A stretch of 64,000 bases of DNA from a virus. The notes below the pieces were generated by a model that was given only the letters and a program-made list of their open reading frames with translations, searched no databases and was not told the DNA's origin. This document shows positions 47,733 through 56,356 of the stretch, in pieces (position 1 is the stretch's first letter; every line of letters begins with the position of its first letter). The stretch spans positions 19,244 through 83,243 of the IMG/VR virus record IMGVR_UViG_3300001593_000005. One strand, 5' to 3'. Position numbers and translations under genes: made by a program.

Positions 47733-49363
47733 GCCTCCAGCCCGAACATGGCTGGCTGGACAGCCTTGGACAGCCGTACGCAGGTCAGTGCGAGTGCCTG
47801 CGGGTCACGGTCGACCAGGATCGCGCCGAAGCCATCCAGGGCCGCAGCCTCACCTGTGGTCCCTGTTCCGCTGAAGGGATCCAGGACCAGGCCACCCGGT
47901 GGTGTCACGAGCCGGATAAGCCAGCGCATCAGCTCGAGCGGCTTCACTGTCGGCCACGCCGTGCCGTCCTCGAGGCGGGGACGTTCCGACGCTGGGGCCT
48001 TGGCCTGATACCGGAAGGCCGGGAAGAAGCGGGACGCGCCCCCGGTGTCGGCGTAGCCTTCCGTGAAGGATCCCGCTGGCCGCGATTCATAGCCGAAAGC
48101 GGCACTCTGGTTGCCGTCACGGTCAGCGCCGCTTTTCCGCTTCGCCCGCACGATGCCGCCGGTAGGACGTGCACCGGACTGCCGGTCAAGTTCAGCTACC
48201 GGGCAGTCATTCGCGCACGACCACGCCTCGACCGTCTCCATGCCGTCCGCATCCTGATAGCCGCGCATCTCCGACTTATCCTGGCCGCCGATCTGGCCGT
48301 AAGCGTCGCGGTGTCCCTCCGGAGCGCTGGAACCTGGAGTGTTGGCGCCTTTCACGCGCCGCGTCCCGGTCATCTCGCAGGCTGCTGAGTGAGTCAGCAG
48401 GATGTTCGGCGGCCAGCGGCCAGCATCATGCGAATGTCCCGGAGTCATGCCGAAGTCCATCGCGCGAGTGCGGTTGCCCTCATGACCGCGATCCCCCGGT
48501 GCATCGTAGCCTCCGCTGCCCATCCGGCATCCGTCGATGTTCAGCGCGCCCGTGCCGTGCTCCAGAACGTTCGCCGCCACGGTCCCGGCCAGAGGCTTGC
48601 GTGCGACGATGACCGGCTCATGTGCTGGCTTGAGTGCGGTTCCCCAGCCATCCCAGCGGGCGGCGTCCTCGGTGGCGGGGGCGGTCAGGTCATAGTCCTC
48701 AGCGCCGATGCCCACGGGGCCGATGGCCGAGCGCGTCCCTTTCCCCTTGGCGCAACTCAGGACGGCGCGCTCCAGACGTCCCCAGTCTTCTGGGGCAAGG
48801 TGGGCCTTGAACTCCTCCCACCACTTATCGCCAGGCGAGTGGCCTTCCTTCGTCCAGTCGTCGAGGTTGCGGCCTGGCACGTTCATGCCAAGCTCTACCG
48901 CCATCAGCACGTAGTCGCGACGTTTCACTTTGTCGATGGCCTTGGACACGTCCAGTGATTTCGGGAAGCCACTGCCGTATATCCAGTGGATCGAATCGCG
49001 GATATCGAACCCCGCGTCCTCGATGCCGCACGCCAGCCGGTGCCATGTCCGCGTGCCGCCGAACGCCAGCAGGTGCCCGCCGGGCTTGAGCACCCGCAGG
49101 CACTCTGCAGCCCATGCCTGGCACCATGCCTGGAACGGCTGGCCTGCGACGTACGCCTCTGGCGTCGAAGTGACCGACTTGCCGTCAGCGGGGTTGGTCC
49201 GCTGGTCGACCCGCGTCCGGATCCGTGCAGCGGACGGCTTGAACGTATCCCAGCTACGGTGCATGAATTCCAGGCCATATGGCGGATCGCAGACGACCGC
49301 GTCCACGCTCGCGCTTGCCAGCGGCAGGCGGGAGGCGTCCCCGCGAAGAACGACGACGCTCAC
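47729..49363 (-). CDS. DNA methyltransferase (DPPY type)
   Basis: 544 residues from GTG 49363. Catalytic motif D26-P-P-Y29 lies near the N-terminus and the AdoMet-binding motif DPFSGTGTTG near residue 495. This order corresponds to beta-class N4-cytosine or N6-adenine methyltransferases. The intervening segment has a long insertion with several Cys and Gly-rich portions. No restriction partner is seen. A likely role is protecting phage DNA from restriction. Confidence 0.9.
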   Translation of the reverse strand: MSVVVLRGDASRLPLASASVDAVVCDPPYGLEFMHRSWDTFKPSAARIRTRVDQRTNPADGKSVTSTPEAYVAGQPFQAWCQAWAAECLRVLKPGGHLLAFGGTRTWHRLACGIEDAGFDIRDSIHWIYGSGFPKSLDVSKAIDKVKRRDYVLMAVELGMNVPGRNLDDWTKEGHSPGDKWWEEFKAHLAPEDWGRLERAVLSCAKGKGTRSAIGPVGIGAEDYDLTAPATEDAARWDGWGTALKPAHEPVIVARKPLAGTVAANVLEHGTGALNIDGCRMGSGGYDAPGDRGHEGNRTRAMDFGMTPGHSHDAGRWPPNILLTHSAACEMTGTRRVKGANTPGSSAPEGHRDAYGQIGGQDKSEMRGYQDADGMETVEAWSCANDCPVAELDRQSGARPTGGIVRAKRKSGADRDGNQSAAFGYESRPAGSFTEGYADTGGASRFFPAFRYQAKAPASERPRLEDGTAWPTVKPLELMRWLIRLVTPPGGLVLDPFSGTGTTGEAAALDGFGAILVDRDPQALALTCVRLSKAVQPAMFGLEA

Positions 49364-49366
49364 CTG

Positions 49367-49615
49367 CTACTCCGGTGGCCGGCCCTGACCGGACATCAGC
49401 TGTGTCGTCGGCTGGAATCCGGGAGCTTCCACCTTGGGTTCGCCGAGCCGCTCGACGGTCAGCACCTGATCCCGGTCTACCATCAGGGTCTCTGTGCCGG
49501 CGTCGTCGTGGAAGACCAGCATGCCGGGGAAGCTGGGGGACACCGCGAAACCGGCGGCGAGCACCGTCCTTGCGTTCCTGCTCTTGTCACGGAACTCGAT
49601 CCGGTATTTCCGCAA
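49367..49615 (-). CDS. Small unknown phage protein
   Basis: 82 residues from TTG 49615 (GGGGGAAG upstream). The sequence RKYRIEFRDKSRNARTVLAA, then VFHDDAGTETLMVDRDQVLT, is a strand-rich pattern seen in small actinophage proteins near the portal. Function unknown. Confidence 0.6.
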   Translation of the reverse strand: MRKYRIEFRDKSRNARTVLAAGFAVSPSFPGMLVFHDDAGTETLMVDRDQVLTVERLGEPKVEAPGFQPTTQLMSGQGRPPE

Positions 49616-49646
49616 TGTGCTGCTTCCCCCGAGGGTCCGTGGCTTG

Positions 49647-49787
49647 TCAGCCGATGAGTTTCGGTATCAGGGCCGGCACGTCCTGTGCCCTGAGCGGATG
49701 GTCGATAAGGGACTGCGGCTCGGCCGCAGCTTCAGTACCTGGGAGCTGGTAAGGCTCCTCCTGCTGCGGCTGGCCCATCTGCGTCAC
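49647..49787 (-). CDS. 46-residue unknown protein
   Basis: GTG 49787 to 49647, with GGCGAGGACG upstream. The product (VTQMGQPQQEEPYQLPG at its start) ends in a hydrophobic helix-like ALIPKLIG. It overlaps the gene at 49732 in another frame. A frameshift fusion of the two is possible. Confidence 0.4.
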   Translation of the reverse strand: MTQMGQPQQEEPYQLPGTEAAAEPQSLIDHPLRAQDVPALIPKLIG

Positions 49788-50010
49788 CGTCCTCGCCAGG
49801 CCGGGCTTCTCCCATGGCACGCAGGTGCGCCCACAGGGCCAGGTTCTGGCGGTCAGCCTGCACCGCGTCATCGTCCTCGCCCGGCCGGACGTCCCAGCAG
49901 TACGTGCAGGCAATCCACTGGCCGCTGGCCAGGCGCTTGTCCCGTACCGCCCGGATCGCCTCGGCATCGCAGTCCTGGCAGAGCGGGCGGCATCCGCATA
50001 CGTGGCTCAT
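49732..50010 (-). CDS. Small zinc-ribbon protein with portal-like segment
   Basis: 92 residues from ATG 50010, overlapping the portal stop. Two Cys pairs (CGCRPLCQDC and CTYC) form a likely zinc ribbon. Its middle part, DDAVQADRQNLALWAHLRAM, closely resembles portal residues DDAVLVDRQNLVLWAQMRDM. The C-terminus is Ala/Gly-rich. It may have arisen by partial duplication of the portal gene's 3' end. Confidence 0.6.
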   Translation of the reverse strand: MSHVCGCRPLCQDCDAEAIRAVRDKRLASGQWIACTYCWDVRPGEDDDAVQADRQNLALWAHLRAMGEARPGEDGDADGPAAAGGALPAPRY

Positions 50011-51653
50011 GCGGCGGGGAGGTCCCGGAGCGCCTCAGAGAGGCGTGCCTGGTAGGCGGCGTACCGGATCCGCCATGCCTCATCGGGTTCCGCGGCGGGT
50101 TTCCCGGCCGGTGCTTTCCTGCCCGCCGTCGGCTTGCCTGCAGGTGCTGCCTTCCCCTGCCCCCGCCCCTGCTGCTGGTCCTTGCCGGTGTCGTCGTCCT
50201 GGTCCCCGTCAGGTTCCGGTCCCTGGCCAGGTGCGGGCGGGGCGGGGCCGGCTATAGCCAGAGGGGCGCTGCCCTTGCTGTCGATCATCGCCTGGGACAT
50301 GTCCCGCATCTGGGCCCACAGGACCAGGTTCTGCCGGTCGACCAGCACTGCGTCATCGCCGCCGGCTACGGGCGGTTCCCCGATCTCTGCCCTATACCTG
50401 TTCAAAGTCCAGGACCCGTTGCGGAGCCGGCTGTCCCGGATTACCTCGATGGTCTGGGAGTCCCGGAGGTCGATGTCCTTGAATTTCAGGTGCCAGCCGG
50501 TGACCTTGAAACCCTGCTTGGCGAGGTGGAAGTTCAGTTTCTCCAGCACCAGTTCAGCGGTCGGCTGGCACGTGTTGACCTGGAATGTTCGGTTCTGGTC
50601 TTCCCCGGTGCCCCCGCCGATGTTCCCGCTTTCGATGATCCCGGCTTTAGCCGGGGGGACACCGTAGCCGGCGACGATCTCGTCGCGGCACTGGTCCTTG
50701 AACAGCAGGACGTCGGCGACTTTCCCGAACTGCAGCTCGACGATCTTCCCGCCGTTTTTGGTGACGACGGGGCGGCCCATGTTCCGGGGTCCGACGTTCC
50801 GGGCCATGTGCTGGGAAACCCACCGGTTGATGTCGCCGTCCGACATGCCCTGCGGGAAGTCGACATGGAAAATCGACGGGAGGCCCTTGCGGAACATCTC
50901 CTTGCCGCACGACGCCGCGAACAGCCACCCCGTGATGGGCAGCAGGGCGGCCTGTGTCGCGGAGATCCCGAACACCCCCGAGCGGGGGGCGTCGAGGGCG
51001 ATGTGGATGACCTCGCGGGGCTCGAACTCGGCACGCTGCCCGAACTCGGTGACCTGCACGTACTTCGTGATGATGCCGTGCTCGTCCGCTACCGGGGTGG
51101 TGGTGGGGCAGTCCAGGTTGTAGAGGGCGACGGGGATGTCCCCCACCCAGGAGACCTCGATGTAGGCGTCGCCGAACACTTCGAGGTCGGTGATGACGTT
51201 GCGGAGCAGCTGCCGGATATCGGAGGTCGGGTTGCAGAACCCGATCAGTCTTTCGAGTGCGAGGACCTGCGGTGGCTTGTCGGGCTGCTGCTGGTCCCCT
51301 TCGCCGTCGTCCCGGTCCCAGTCCATGACGAGGCCGCCGGCGGTGATGGTCCGCGCGATCGCGTTCACCGACGCCCACGACCACGGGCATGCCAGGTACG
51401 CCTCGTACAGTTCCTGCATGAGGCTGCGGCGGTCAGTCTGAGTACTGGTCCCCATCGCGGACGTGTACTCGTTCATCCCGCCGCGCGGGATCCCCGTCAC
51501 GTACCCGGCCCGTTCCGGGACCTTCGCCTGCCTGGCCGCCAGGGCGGGGGCAGCCTCCCGGATCTGCCACGAGTACCAGTCGGAGCGGACGGGGCGGGCT
51601 GCGGCTACCTGCTCGACCAGGGTCGGGGAACGGACAGCGACATCAGCGGCCAT
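50007..51653 (-). CDS. Portal protein
   Basis: 548 residues from ATG 51653. Portal features are clear: a helical N-terminus, the core with RNVITDLEVFGDAYIEVSWV, PREVIHIALDAPRSGVFGIS, and a clip-like region (DQCRDEIVAGYGVPPAKAGI). A helix-rich C-terminus has WTLNRYRAEIGEPP and a long Gly/Pro/Lys-rich tail. It lies directly downstream of the large terminase gene, the standard order. Confidence 0.93.
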   Translation of the reverse strand: MAADVAVRSPTLVEQVAAARPVRSDWYSWQIREAAPALAARQAKVPERAGYVTGIPRGGMNEYTSAMGTSTQTDRRSLMQELYEAYLACPWSWASVNAIARTITAGGLVMDWDRDDGEGDQQQPDKPPQVLALERLIGFCNPTSDIRQLLRNVITDLEVFGDAYIEVSWVGDIPVALYNLDCPTTTPVADEHGIITKYVQVTEFGQRAEFEPREVIHIALDAPRSGVFGISATQAALLPITGWLFAASCGKEMFRKGLPSIFHVDFPQGMSDGDINRWVSQHMARNVGPRNMGRPVVTKNGGKIVELQFGKVADVLLFKDQCRDEIVAGYGVPPAKAGIIESGNIGGGTGEDQNRTFQVNTCQPTAELVLEKLNFHLAKQGFKVTGWHLKFKDIDLRDSQTIEVIRDSRLRNGSWTLNRYRAEIGEPPVAGGDDAVLVDRQNLVLWAQMRDMSQAMIDSKGSAPLAIAGPAPPAPGQGPEPDGDQDDDTGKDQQQGRGQGKAAPAGKPTAGRKAPAGKPAAEPDEAWRIRYAAYQARLSEALRDLPAA

Positions 51654-51659
51654 CTAGGC

Positions 51660-51965
51660 TCACCCGCCGTTCGCGTGCGCGATCTCGCTCCGCAGCCGCT
51701 CGATCTCGGCGAGCATGTCATCCCGTTCCCGCATCATCTCGGCCCTGGGGGGCCGGACAGTGCCGTGCGCGTTCTGCCACCCCAGCCGGACCGCCGTCGC
51801 CGACCACGCGAAAGCCAGCCACCCGAGCGCGAACCCTTTCGCGACCAGCCACCCGGCCCCGAACAGCACCCCGGTGACCGCGGCCAGGACGGTGGCGCCG
51901 AACCGGACCTCACGGGCCTGCCTGGAGATCTCCCCGACAGGAACCCGGTCAGTGATCACGGACAT
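51660..51965 (-). CDS. Small membrane protein with coiled-coil C-terminus
   Basis: 101 residues from ATG 51965. Two hydrophobic segments (FGATVLAAVTGVLFGAGWLV and ALGWLAFAWSATAVRLGW) precede a charged helix (MMRERDDMLAEIERLRSEIA). It lies between terminase and portal genes. Function unknown. Confidence 0.6.
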   Translation of the reverse strand: MSVITDRVPVGEISRQAREVRFGATVLAAVTGVLFGAGWLVAKGFALGWLAFAWSATAVRLGWQNAHGTVRPPRAEMMRERDDMLAEIERLRSEIAHANGG

Positions 51966-52011
51966 CAGGACCCACCATCCCTGTCTCTGATCTGGCTAGG
52001 GCGCGCGGTGG

Positions 52012-53613
52012 TTACAGGAACGGGGACTGCTGCACGCCACGTTTCGGCCGGTCAGTGTCATCCCCGGTCCAGAATTCGGGCTCGATCCACTGGCCGTCGC
52101 GGGGCACCACGACCATCGCCGGGTTCATCGGCACGTACTCCCCGAGGACATCACCAGGCGCCGGCTTGGGCTCGTCGCCGATGACGGGGTACCGGGGGCC
52201 GGTTCCGAGGTTCAGCAGCCAGTACCTGAGGTCGTCCATCAGGTGATCGGGAGCATCGGAGTTGGCGTCTTCCGGATCACCCTTGGTGGCGTGCGGGAGG
52301 TTCTCCAGCTCCCACCAGGTCTTGGTCAGGGTCCGGAAGAAGTGGATCATCGGGCACTCAGCCCACCCGAGTGCGCGGTGATGCGGGCACGCGGGTCCGT
52401 CGGCCAGGTAGGTGTGGATCCGCTGCCAGCCCGCCACCCGCGAGCCCGGTCCCTTGCCGGCCGGGGTGAGGTGCACGCCGTTCTCGGCATAAACCTGCGA
52501 GATCGGCTTCGCCTCGCCGCGGGTTGCCCACATCGCATCGTCACCGAGGCGGATGGTGATCTGCTCATCGTCGGTCTCGGCGGCGAGGATCCGCTTCGCC
52601 TGGTCCGACTCCAGGACGCCGGCCTCGTAGATCTCCCTGTAGGCGTATGCCCTGCCGTCCTCATCGACGGCGCCCCACAGCACGGCCCATGGCTTGGTGA
52701 AACCCCAGTCAACGGTGGAGTAGCGGCGCCACGACGATGGCAGCCGGAACGGGTCGATGACGTGCCGGTCCCACCGGATCTCCGGGAACATCTGGCCGGC
52801 GAACTGTCCCCAGTCGCCATCGCGCATCGCCGCCCGCCGCGCGGGATCCTTGATCGAGTCGAGGCGGTGGCGGTAAGCGGCATCGAGGTAGGGATTATCG
52901 GTGGCCTTCGCCGGGATGAACCGCCGGGTCAGGCCGTGCTCATCGGTGACGACCTCGGCACCGCGCCCGGTCGGCTCCACATAGCGGTCCTTGACCTCGC
53001 CGTGTGAGGGGCCGCCGGGGTTGCTGGTCGACCTGATCCCCAGGACCGGGATACCGCGCGAGGAGCGGAGCCGTTCCAAGGCGATGACGTCAACCACGCC
53101 GGGAGGCAGGAGCGTACGTTCATCAACACACAGGAGCTGGTAGGCGCCCCCCTGGCGCTTGCTCGCATCCTCCAGGTTGTCCATGTACCGGAGCCGGATG
53201 ACCGACCGGTTCAGGAAGGTCAGTTCCTTCTCGGTCTTGTTCCAGGACGCACCGAGCGCCCTAGCCCAGCTGATCTGCTGGAACTCCGGGTACACGCTCT
53301 CGGCGAGCTCGTCATAGGTACGACGCAGGATCAGGACCCGGATGCCCGGATACCGGACGCAGGCCCTGACGGATTCCATGACGATCGCGCAGGTCTTGCC
53401 GCCACCCGCCGCGCCGCCATAGAGGACGTCATCCTCGGTGGCGGCGTGGAAGAGTTCCTGCGGGCACTGGCCGCACGGCTCGGGCAGCCCGAGGTCGCCG
53501 CGGAGCTTCGCCGCGACGCGCGGCTTGCACGTCGGCTCGTAGCCGAGGATCTCGAACGCGTTGTCCGGCGGGTCCAGCTGGTCGGCGAGCGATGAGGCAA
53601 AGCCGGTCGCCAC
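52012..53613 (-). CDS. Terminase large subunit
   Basis: 533 residues from GTG 53613. Walker A G66-GAAGGGKT74, adenine-binding and Walker B-like LLCVDERTL, and a nuclease domain with TVDWGFTKPWAVLWG, DDAMW and later DDLRYWLL. These are the ATPase and RNase H-like parts of a TerL motor. It begins 12 bases after the small subunit stop. Confidence 0.95.
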   Translation of the reverse strand: MATGFASSLADQLDPPDNAFEILGYEPTCKPRVAAKLRGDLGLPEPCGQCPQELFHAATEDDVLYGGAAGGGKTCAIVMESVRACVRYPGIRVLILRRTYDELAESVYPEFQQISWARALGASWNKTEKELTFLNRSVIRLRYMDNLEDASKRQGGAYQLLCVDERTLLPPGVVDVIALERLRSSRGIPVLGIRSTSNPGGPSHGEVKDRYVEPTGRGAEVVTDEHGLTRRFIPAKATDNPYLDAAYRHRLDSIKDPARRAAMRDGDWGQFAGQMFPEIRWDRHVIDPFRLPSSWRRYSTVDWGFTKPWAVLWGAVDEDGRAYAYREIYEAGVLESDQAKRILAAETDDEQITIRLGDDAMWATRGEAKPISQVYAENGVHLTPAGKGPGSRVAGWQRIHTYLADGPACPHHRALGWAECPMIHFFRTLTKTWWELENLPHATKGDPEDANSDAPDHLMDDLRYWLLNLGTGPRYPVIGDEPKPAPGDVLGEYVPMNPAMVVVPRDGQWIEPEFWTGDDTDRPKRGVQQSPFL

Positions 53614-53624
53614 GCGGTCTCGTC

Positions 53625-54209
53625 CTAGGCCGCCGCGGGGGCCAGCCGGAGATGCCGGGCCACCAGGGTGCGCGCCTCGCGCTGCTTCTCGACAGGAAGG
53701 CCCATCTCCCCGAGGGCTGCGGTCAGGGCGGCCACCGTCATCGCCGCCTGCTGCTCGGTAACCTTGGTGAGCCGTTCCTCGATGTTCAGCTTGGCGATGT
53801 CGACCAGCAGCCGCCCGCACCGGTCCATGGCCCGCTCCAGGACGGCGACCTCGGCGCGGAGCTGCTCGCTGCTGCTCTCGCCTCCGCTTTCGTACCGGAT
53901 GGAGCCGAGCTTGTTGACGAGTTCCCCGATGGTCTCCTCAAGCGCCAGGGCGCGGCCGGCGAGGCGCTGGAGGGCTTCGAGAGGGTCGTTGACCGGTCCC
54001 GCGTCATGCTTGTACAGGAGCTGCCGGGCCTGCTCGTTGATGGCGGCGATGCGGTTGCCCGGCATGCATCCGCCGTGCAGCTTGCACTGGCCGGCTCCGG
54101 CGTGGTCGGTGCCCCAGCCGGCCGGGCGGGTGCAGGTGCCTTCCCCCTGCTTCTTCTTCGCGCCGCACTTGGGCTTGTCATGGCGTGGCCCGGAAGCGGC
54201 TGCTGTCAT
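53625..54209 (-). CDS. Terminase small subunit-like protein
   Basis: 194 residues from ATG 54209. It begins with the zinc-finger-like CGAKKKQGEGTCTRPAGWGT followed by CKLHGG, common in actinophage small terminases. A helical segment follows (AALDIG-type spacing in ERAMDRCGRLLVDIAKLNIE). Adjacent to the large subunit. Start overlaps the stop of the preceding gene. Confidence 0.8.
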   Translation of the reverse strand: MTAAASGPRHDKPKCGAKKKQGEGTCTRPAGWGTDHAGAGQCKLHGGCMPGNRIAAINEQARQLLYKHDAGPVNDPLEALQRLAGRALALEETIGELVNKLGSIRYESGGESSSEQLRAEVAVLERAMDRCGRLLVDIAKLNIEERLTKVTEQQAAMTVAALTAALGEMGLPVEKQREARTLVARHLRLAPAAA

Positions 54210-54514
54210 GGCGTGGCGCCGGAAGTCAGCGCTCGTGCGGCCTGGGTGCCTGCACGGCAGATGACGTTCTCGTACCACTCGCGGACGGGCCCGGGACCCG
54301 CGGCTGCGGCCATCTCGCGGAGCACGGGTTCCGGCGGGCAGTCACCGGGGTCATCCCATGCCTCCACTGGATCGTCGCGGAGGGCGGTGGTCCAGCCGGA
54401 ACCGCAGCCTCGTGCGGGCAGCTCAGCGCAGCGGCGGGACAGGAGGGCGCGGACCAGCGTTTCCTGCCGCGAAGTGAGGGTGACGGCCTTGCCGGCAGTG
54501 GTCCAGCCTCGCAT
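54206..54514 (-). CDS. Unknown protein upstream of terminase
   Basis: 102 residues from ATG 54514, with GGAGGGG five bases upstream. It has TLTSRQETLVRALLSRRCAE, a helix-turn-helix-like start, and two Cys. An HTH role is possible but not certain. First gene of the late minus-strand block; its upstream region carries a copy of the operator right arm. Confidence 0.55.
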   Translation of the reverse strand: MRGWTTAGKAVTLTSRQETLVRALLSRRCAELPARGCGSGWTTALRDDPVEAWDDPGDCPPEPVLREMAAAAGPGPVREWYENVICRAGTQAARALTSGATP

Positions 54515-54578
54515 GGCGGCCCCTCCGGCGGTGATTGACCGGACCGGCCAGCCGCCGGTAATGTGTCGTAGTTGTCTT

Positions 54579-54591
54579 GACAGTAAGCCAT
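54579..54591. promoter_or_regulatory. Degenerate copy of the 43.15-kb operator
   Basis: GACAGTAAGCCAT matches the right arm GACAATAAGCCAC in 11 of 13 bases, and TTGACA (54577-54582) is again present. The 11-base spacer is also similar (GTAGTTGTCTT against GTGATTCTCTT), but the left arm is poorly conserved. It lies between divergent genes starting at 54514 and 54611. Confidence 0.55.
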
Positions 54592-54610
54592 CGTGTCGTG
54601 AGGGAGGAAC

Positions 54611-55363
54611 GTGGAAGCCGCCCGGATCATTCTCGCCCTGACCGCCATCACTCGCGGTCTCGCCGGGGACGAGGCCGGGCCGGACCTGGCCGGGTTCCTC
54701 CCCGGGGAGGATCACGCTGCCGCTATTGCTCACGCGGTCGCGGAGGCCGGGGAGTGGCGGGCCGTCACCTGGCGGGGCGCCGTGCTGCGCGAGGGCATCG
54801 GGGTGTGGAAGGCCAGGTCCGGGAACCTCAGGACCACCAGCCGCGACCCTGGCGACGCGGAGCTGTTCCTCACCTGGGAGAGCGTGCTGGCGGTCATCGG
54901 CCGCGGGTGCCGGGACGGCAACCTGGAACGGTACGCCGCGGCGTCAGGGACGGCGAGGGCGGCGGCGGCGGAGCTGATCATCCGGCATGGCTGCGAGGCG
55001 GAGTGGCTGCAGCCCGGTCCTGGCGGCCTCCCGGACGCTGCTGAGCTGACCGCGGCGGTCCGGCAGCTGATCGGCGAGGCACGCGCCGCCGGGCGGCGGG
55101 ATCCGCTGCGGGCGGCGGCCCGGCTCCTGGACCGGTTCAGGCCTGCGGTCGATGAGCCGGCCGACACGCGGAGAGCCGCTGATTGGCTGGGGATCCAGCC
55201 GGCATCGGTGTACCGGGAGAAGGACCGGGTGAACGCGGACGGGTCACCGCGGTGGGCGGAGCCGGACGGGAAGCACGGCAACTCGGAAGTGTGGACGTAC
55301 CGGGCCATCGTCCTGGCCAGGGCCCAGATGCCCCGCAAGGGACGGCCCCGGAAAGACAGCTGA
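54611..55363 (+). CDS. DNA-binding protein with C-terminal HTH
   Basis: 250 residues from GTG 54611, preceded by GAGGGAGG. The C-terminal region TRRAADWLGIQPASVYREKD and RVNADGSPRWAEPDGKHGNS matches a MerR-like HTH used in phage regulators. The N-terminal 180 residues are helical (ALTAITRGLAGDEAGPDLAG). Divergent from the late block; a candidate for the protein that binds the repeated operator. Confidence 0.7.
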   Translation: MEAARIILALTAITRGLAGDEAGPDLAGFLPGEDHAAAIAHAVAEAGEWRAVTWRGAVLREGIGVWKARSGNLRTTSRDPGDAELFLTWESVLAVIGRGCRDGNLERYAAASGTARAAAAELIIRHGCEAEWLQPGPGGLPDAAELTAAVRQLIGEARAAGRRDPLRAAARLLDRFRPAVDEPADTRRAADWLGIQPASVYREKDRVNADGSPRWAEPDGKHGNSEVWTYRAIVLARAQMPRKGRPRKDS

Positions 55364-55392
55364 TCCTGCCAGGGTGCCCGGCCCGCCGGGGT

Positions 55393-55440
55393 GCCGCCCC
55401 GTACCCCCGCGTGGGGTGAACGGGGGAGGTACGGGGCGGC
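55393..55440. terminator. Strong terminator-like hairpin
   Basis: GCCGCCCCGTACC (55393-55405) with CCC pairs with GGG, one bulged A and GGTACGGGGCGGC (55428-55440), giving about 16 bp. It follows the plus-strand regulator gene and precedes the minus-strand gene ending at 55555. Confidence 0.75.
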
Positions 55441-55554
55441 TGCGGGTGCAGGCGGCAGCCAGGTGGCACTGCGCGGGACCGGGACGGCGTGGCGGCCGGT
55501 GACGGGCGGTGCGGGCACGGTAGCGTTCAGGTGAGTCAGAGGGGTTTGCGGGCT

Positions 55555-55902
55555 CTACGCGGTGGCCCGGCGGATGTCCCTGCCCCCGAGGGGTGTCACG
55601 CCGGGCACCGTACTCTCTGTGCGGCGGGTGGCGGCGCGGACGGCGGGATGCCGGGAATCACGCGGCCACCACGGCCGGGCTGCTTCCGGGAACGCCGACG
55701 TGACATGCTCCTCGAAGGACAGGTCGCTGCCGAGGGCGGCGCCGAGGATCTCGATGCCGGTCACGGTGCCGTCCGGGCCGTAGTCCACGATCACCCTGCC
55801 GTCGAGCTGCTGCTGCCGTGCACTCGTACGGACGTCACCGACCGCGATGTAGACGGCGGACGCTGCCGGGTCGGCGGTGACCCGTACCGGGACAGGTGCC
55901 AT
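55555..55902 (-). CDS. DUF2283 family protein
   Basis: 115 residues from ATG 55902. The N-terminal half has the DUF2283 pattern: VRVTADPAASAVYIAVGDV, then DGRVIVDYGPDGTVTGIEIL. The C-terminal half is Arg/Pro-rich. Family function is unknown. Confidence 0.75.
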   Translation of the reverse strand: MAPVPVRVTADPAASAVYIAVGDVRTSARQQQLDGRVIVDYGPDGTVTGIEILGAALGSDLSFEEHVTSAFPEAARPWWPRDSRHPAVRAATRRTESTVPGVTPLGGRDIRRATA

Positions 55903-55954
55903 GGGCGGGGCCTGCCTCTCAGCGCCTGATGCCGGTGCGGCCCGGGTGACGTGC

Positions 55955-55979
55955 GTGCATGGTGTGCATGGTGTGCATG
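55955..55979. repeat. 9-bp tandem repeat
   Basis: Three tandem copies of GTGCATG spaced by GT (period nine), just after the HTH gene stop at 55980 (minus) and before the DUF2283 gene. It may bind a regulator. Confidence 0.5.
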
Positions 55980-56213
55980 CTACGCGGTGAGGGAACGGGC
56001 GAACTCAGCCCAGTCCCTCGGGGGCGGCTCCCCGTACCTGATCGCGCGTTCCACCGCGGCCAGGGTGCGGACGTCGAACAGGGTGAGGCCGGTGCGGGTG
56101 CGGCCGAGACGGGGGATGCGGTACCGGGTGGCCCAGACATGGATTGTGCGGGGGGACCGGTGCAGCAGCACCGCGGCGTCCGCGGCGGTGATGAGCGTGT
56201 CGTAGGGGTACAC
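55980..56213 (-). CDS. Small helix-turn-helix protein
   Basis: 77 residues from GTG 56213 after a GGGGGG sequence. The pattern LITAADAAVLLHRSPRTIHVW, ATRYRIPRLGRTRTGLTLFD and DVRTLAAVERAIRYG fits a MerR-like HTH domain. A longer frame upstream passes through a hairpin and is less likely. Probable regulator. Confidence 0.7.
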   Translation of the reverse strand: MYPYDTLITAADAAVLLHRSPRTIHVWATRYRIPRLGRTRTGLTLFDVRTLAAVERAIRYGEPPPRDWAEFARSLTA

Positions 56214-56233
56214 GGACCCCCCGGCAACGCGGA

Positions 56234-56276
56234 ATGCCCCCTGGTCACGTCCGGGAACCCGGCGACCAGAGGGCAT
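56234..56276. terminator. Long hairpin between two minus-strand genes
   Basis: ATGCCCCCTGGTC (56234-56246) pairs with GACCAGAGGGCAT (56264-56276), 12 of 13 bp, and CCGG/CCGG pairs within the loop. It follows the gene at 56357 and precedes the HTH gene start at 56213. Confidence 0.65.
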
Positions 56277-56356
56277 GACTGTGGTGGATGTGATTCTTAC
56301 ACACAGGCAGCGGCGATGCCAAGCCATGCCAGCCGTGCCACGCCGGGACCCGGCGG

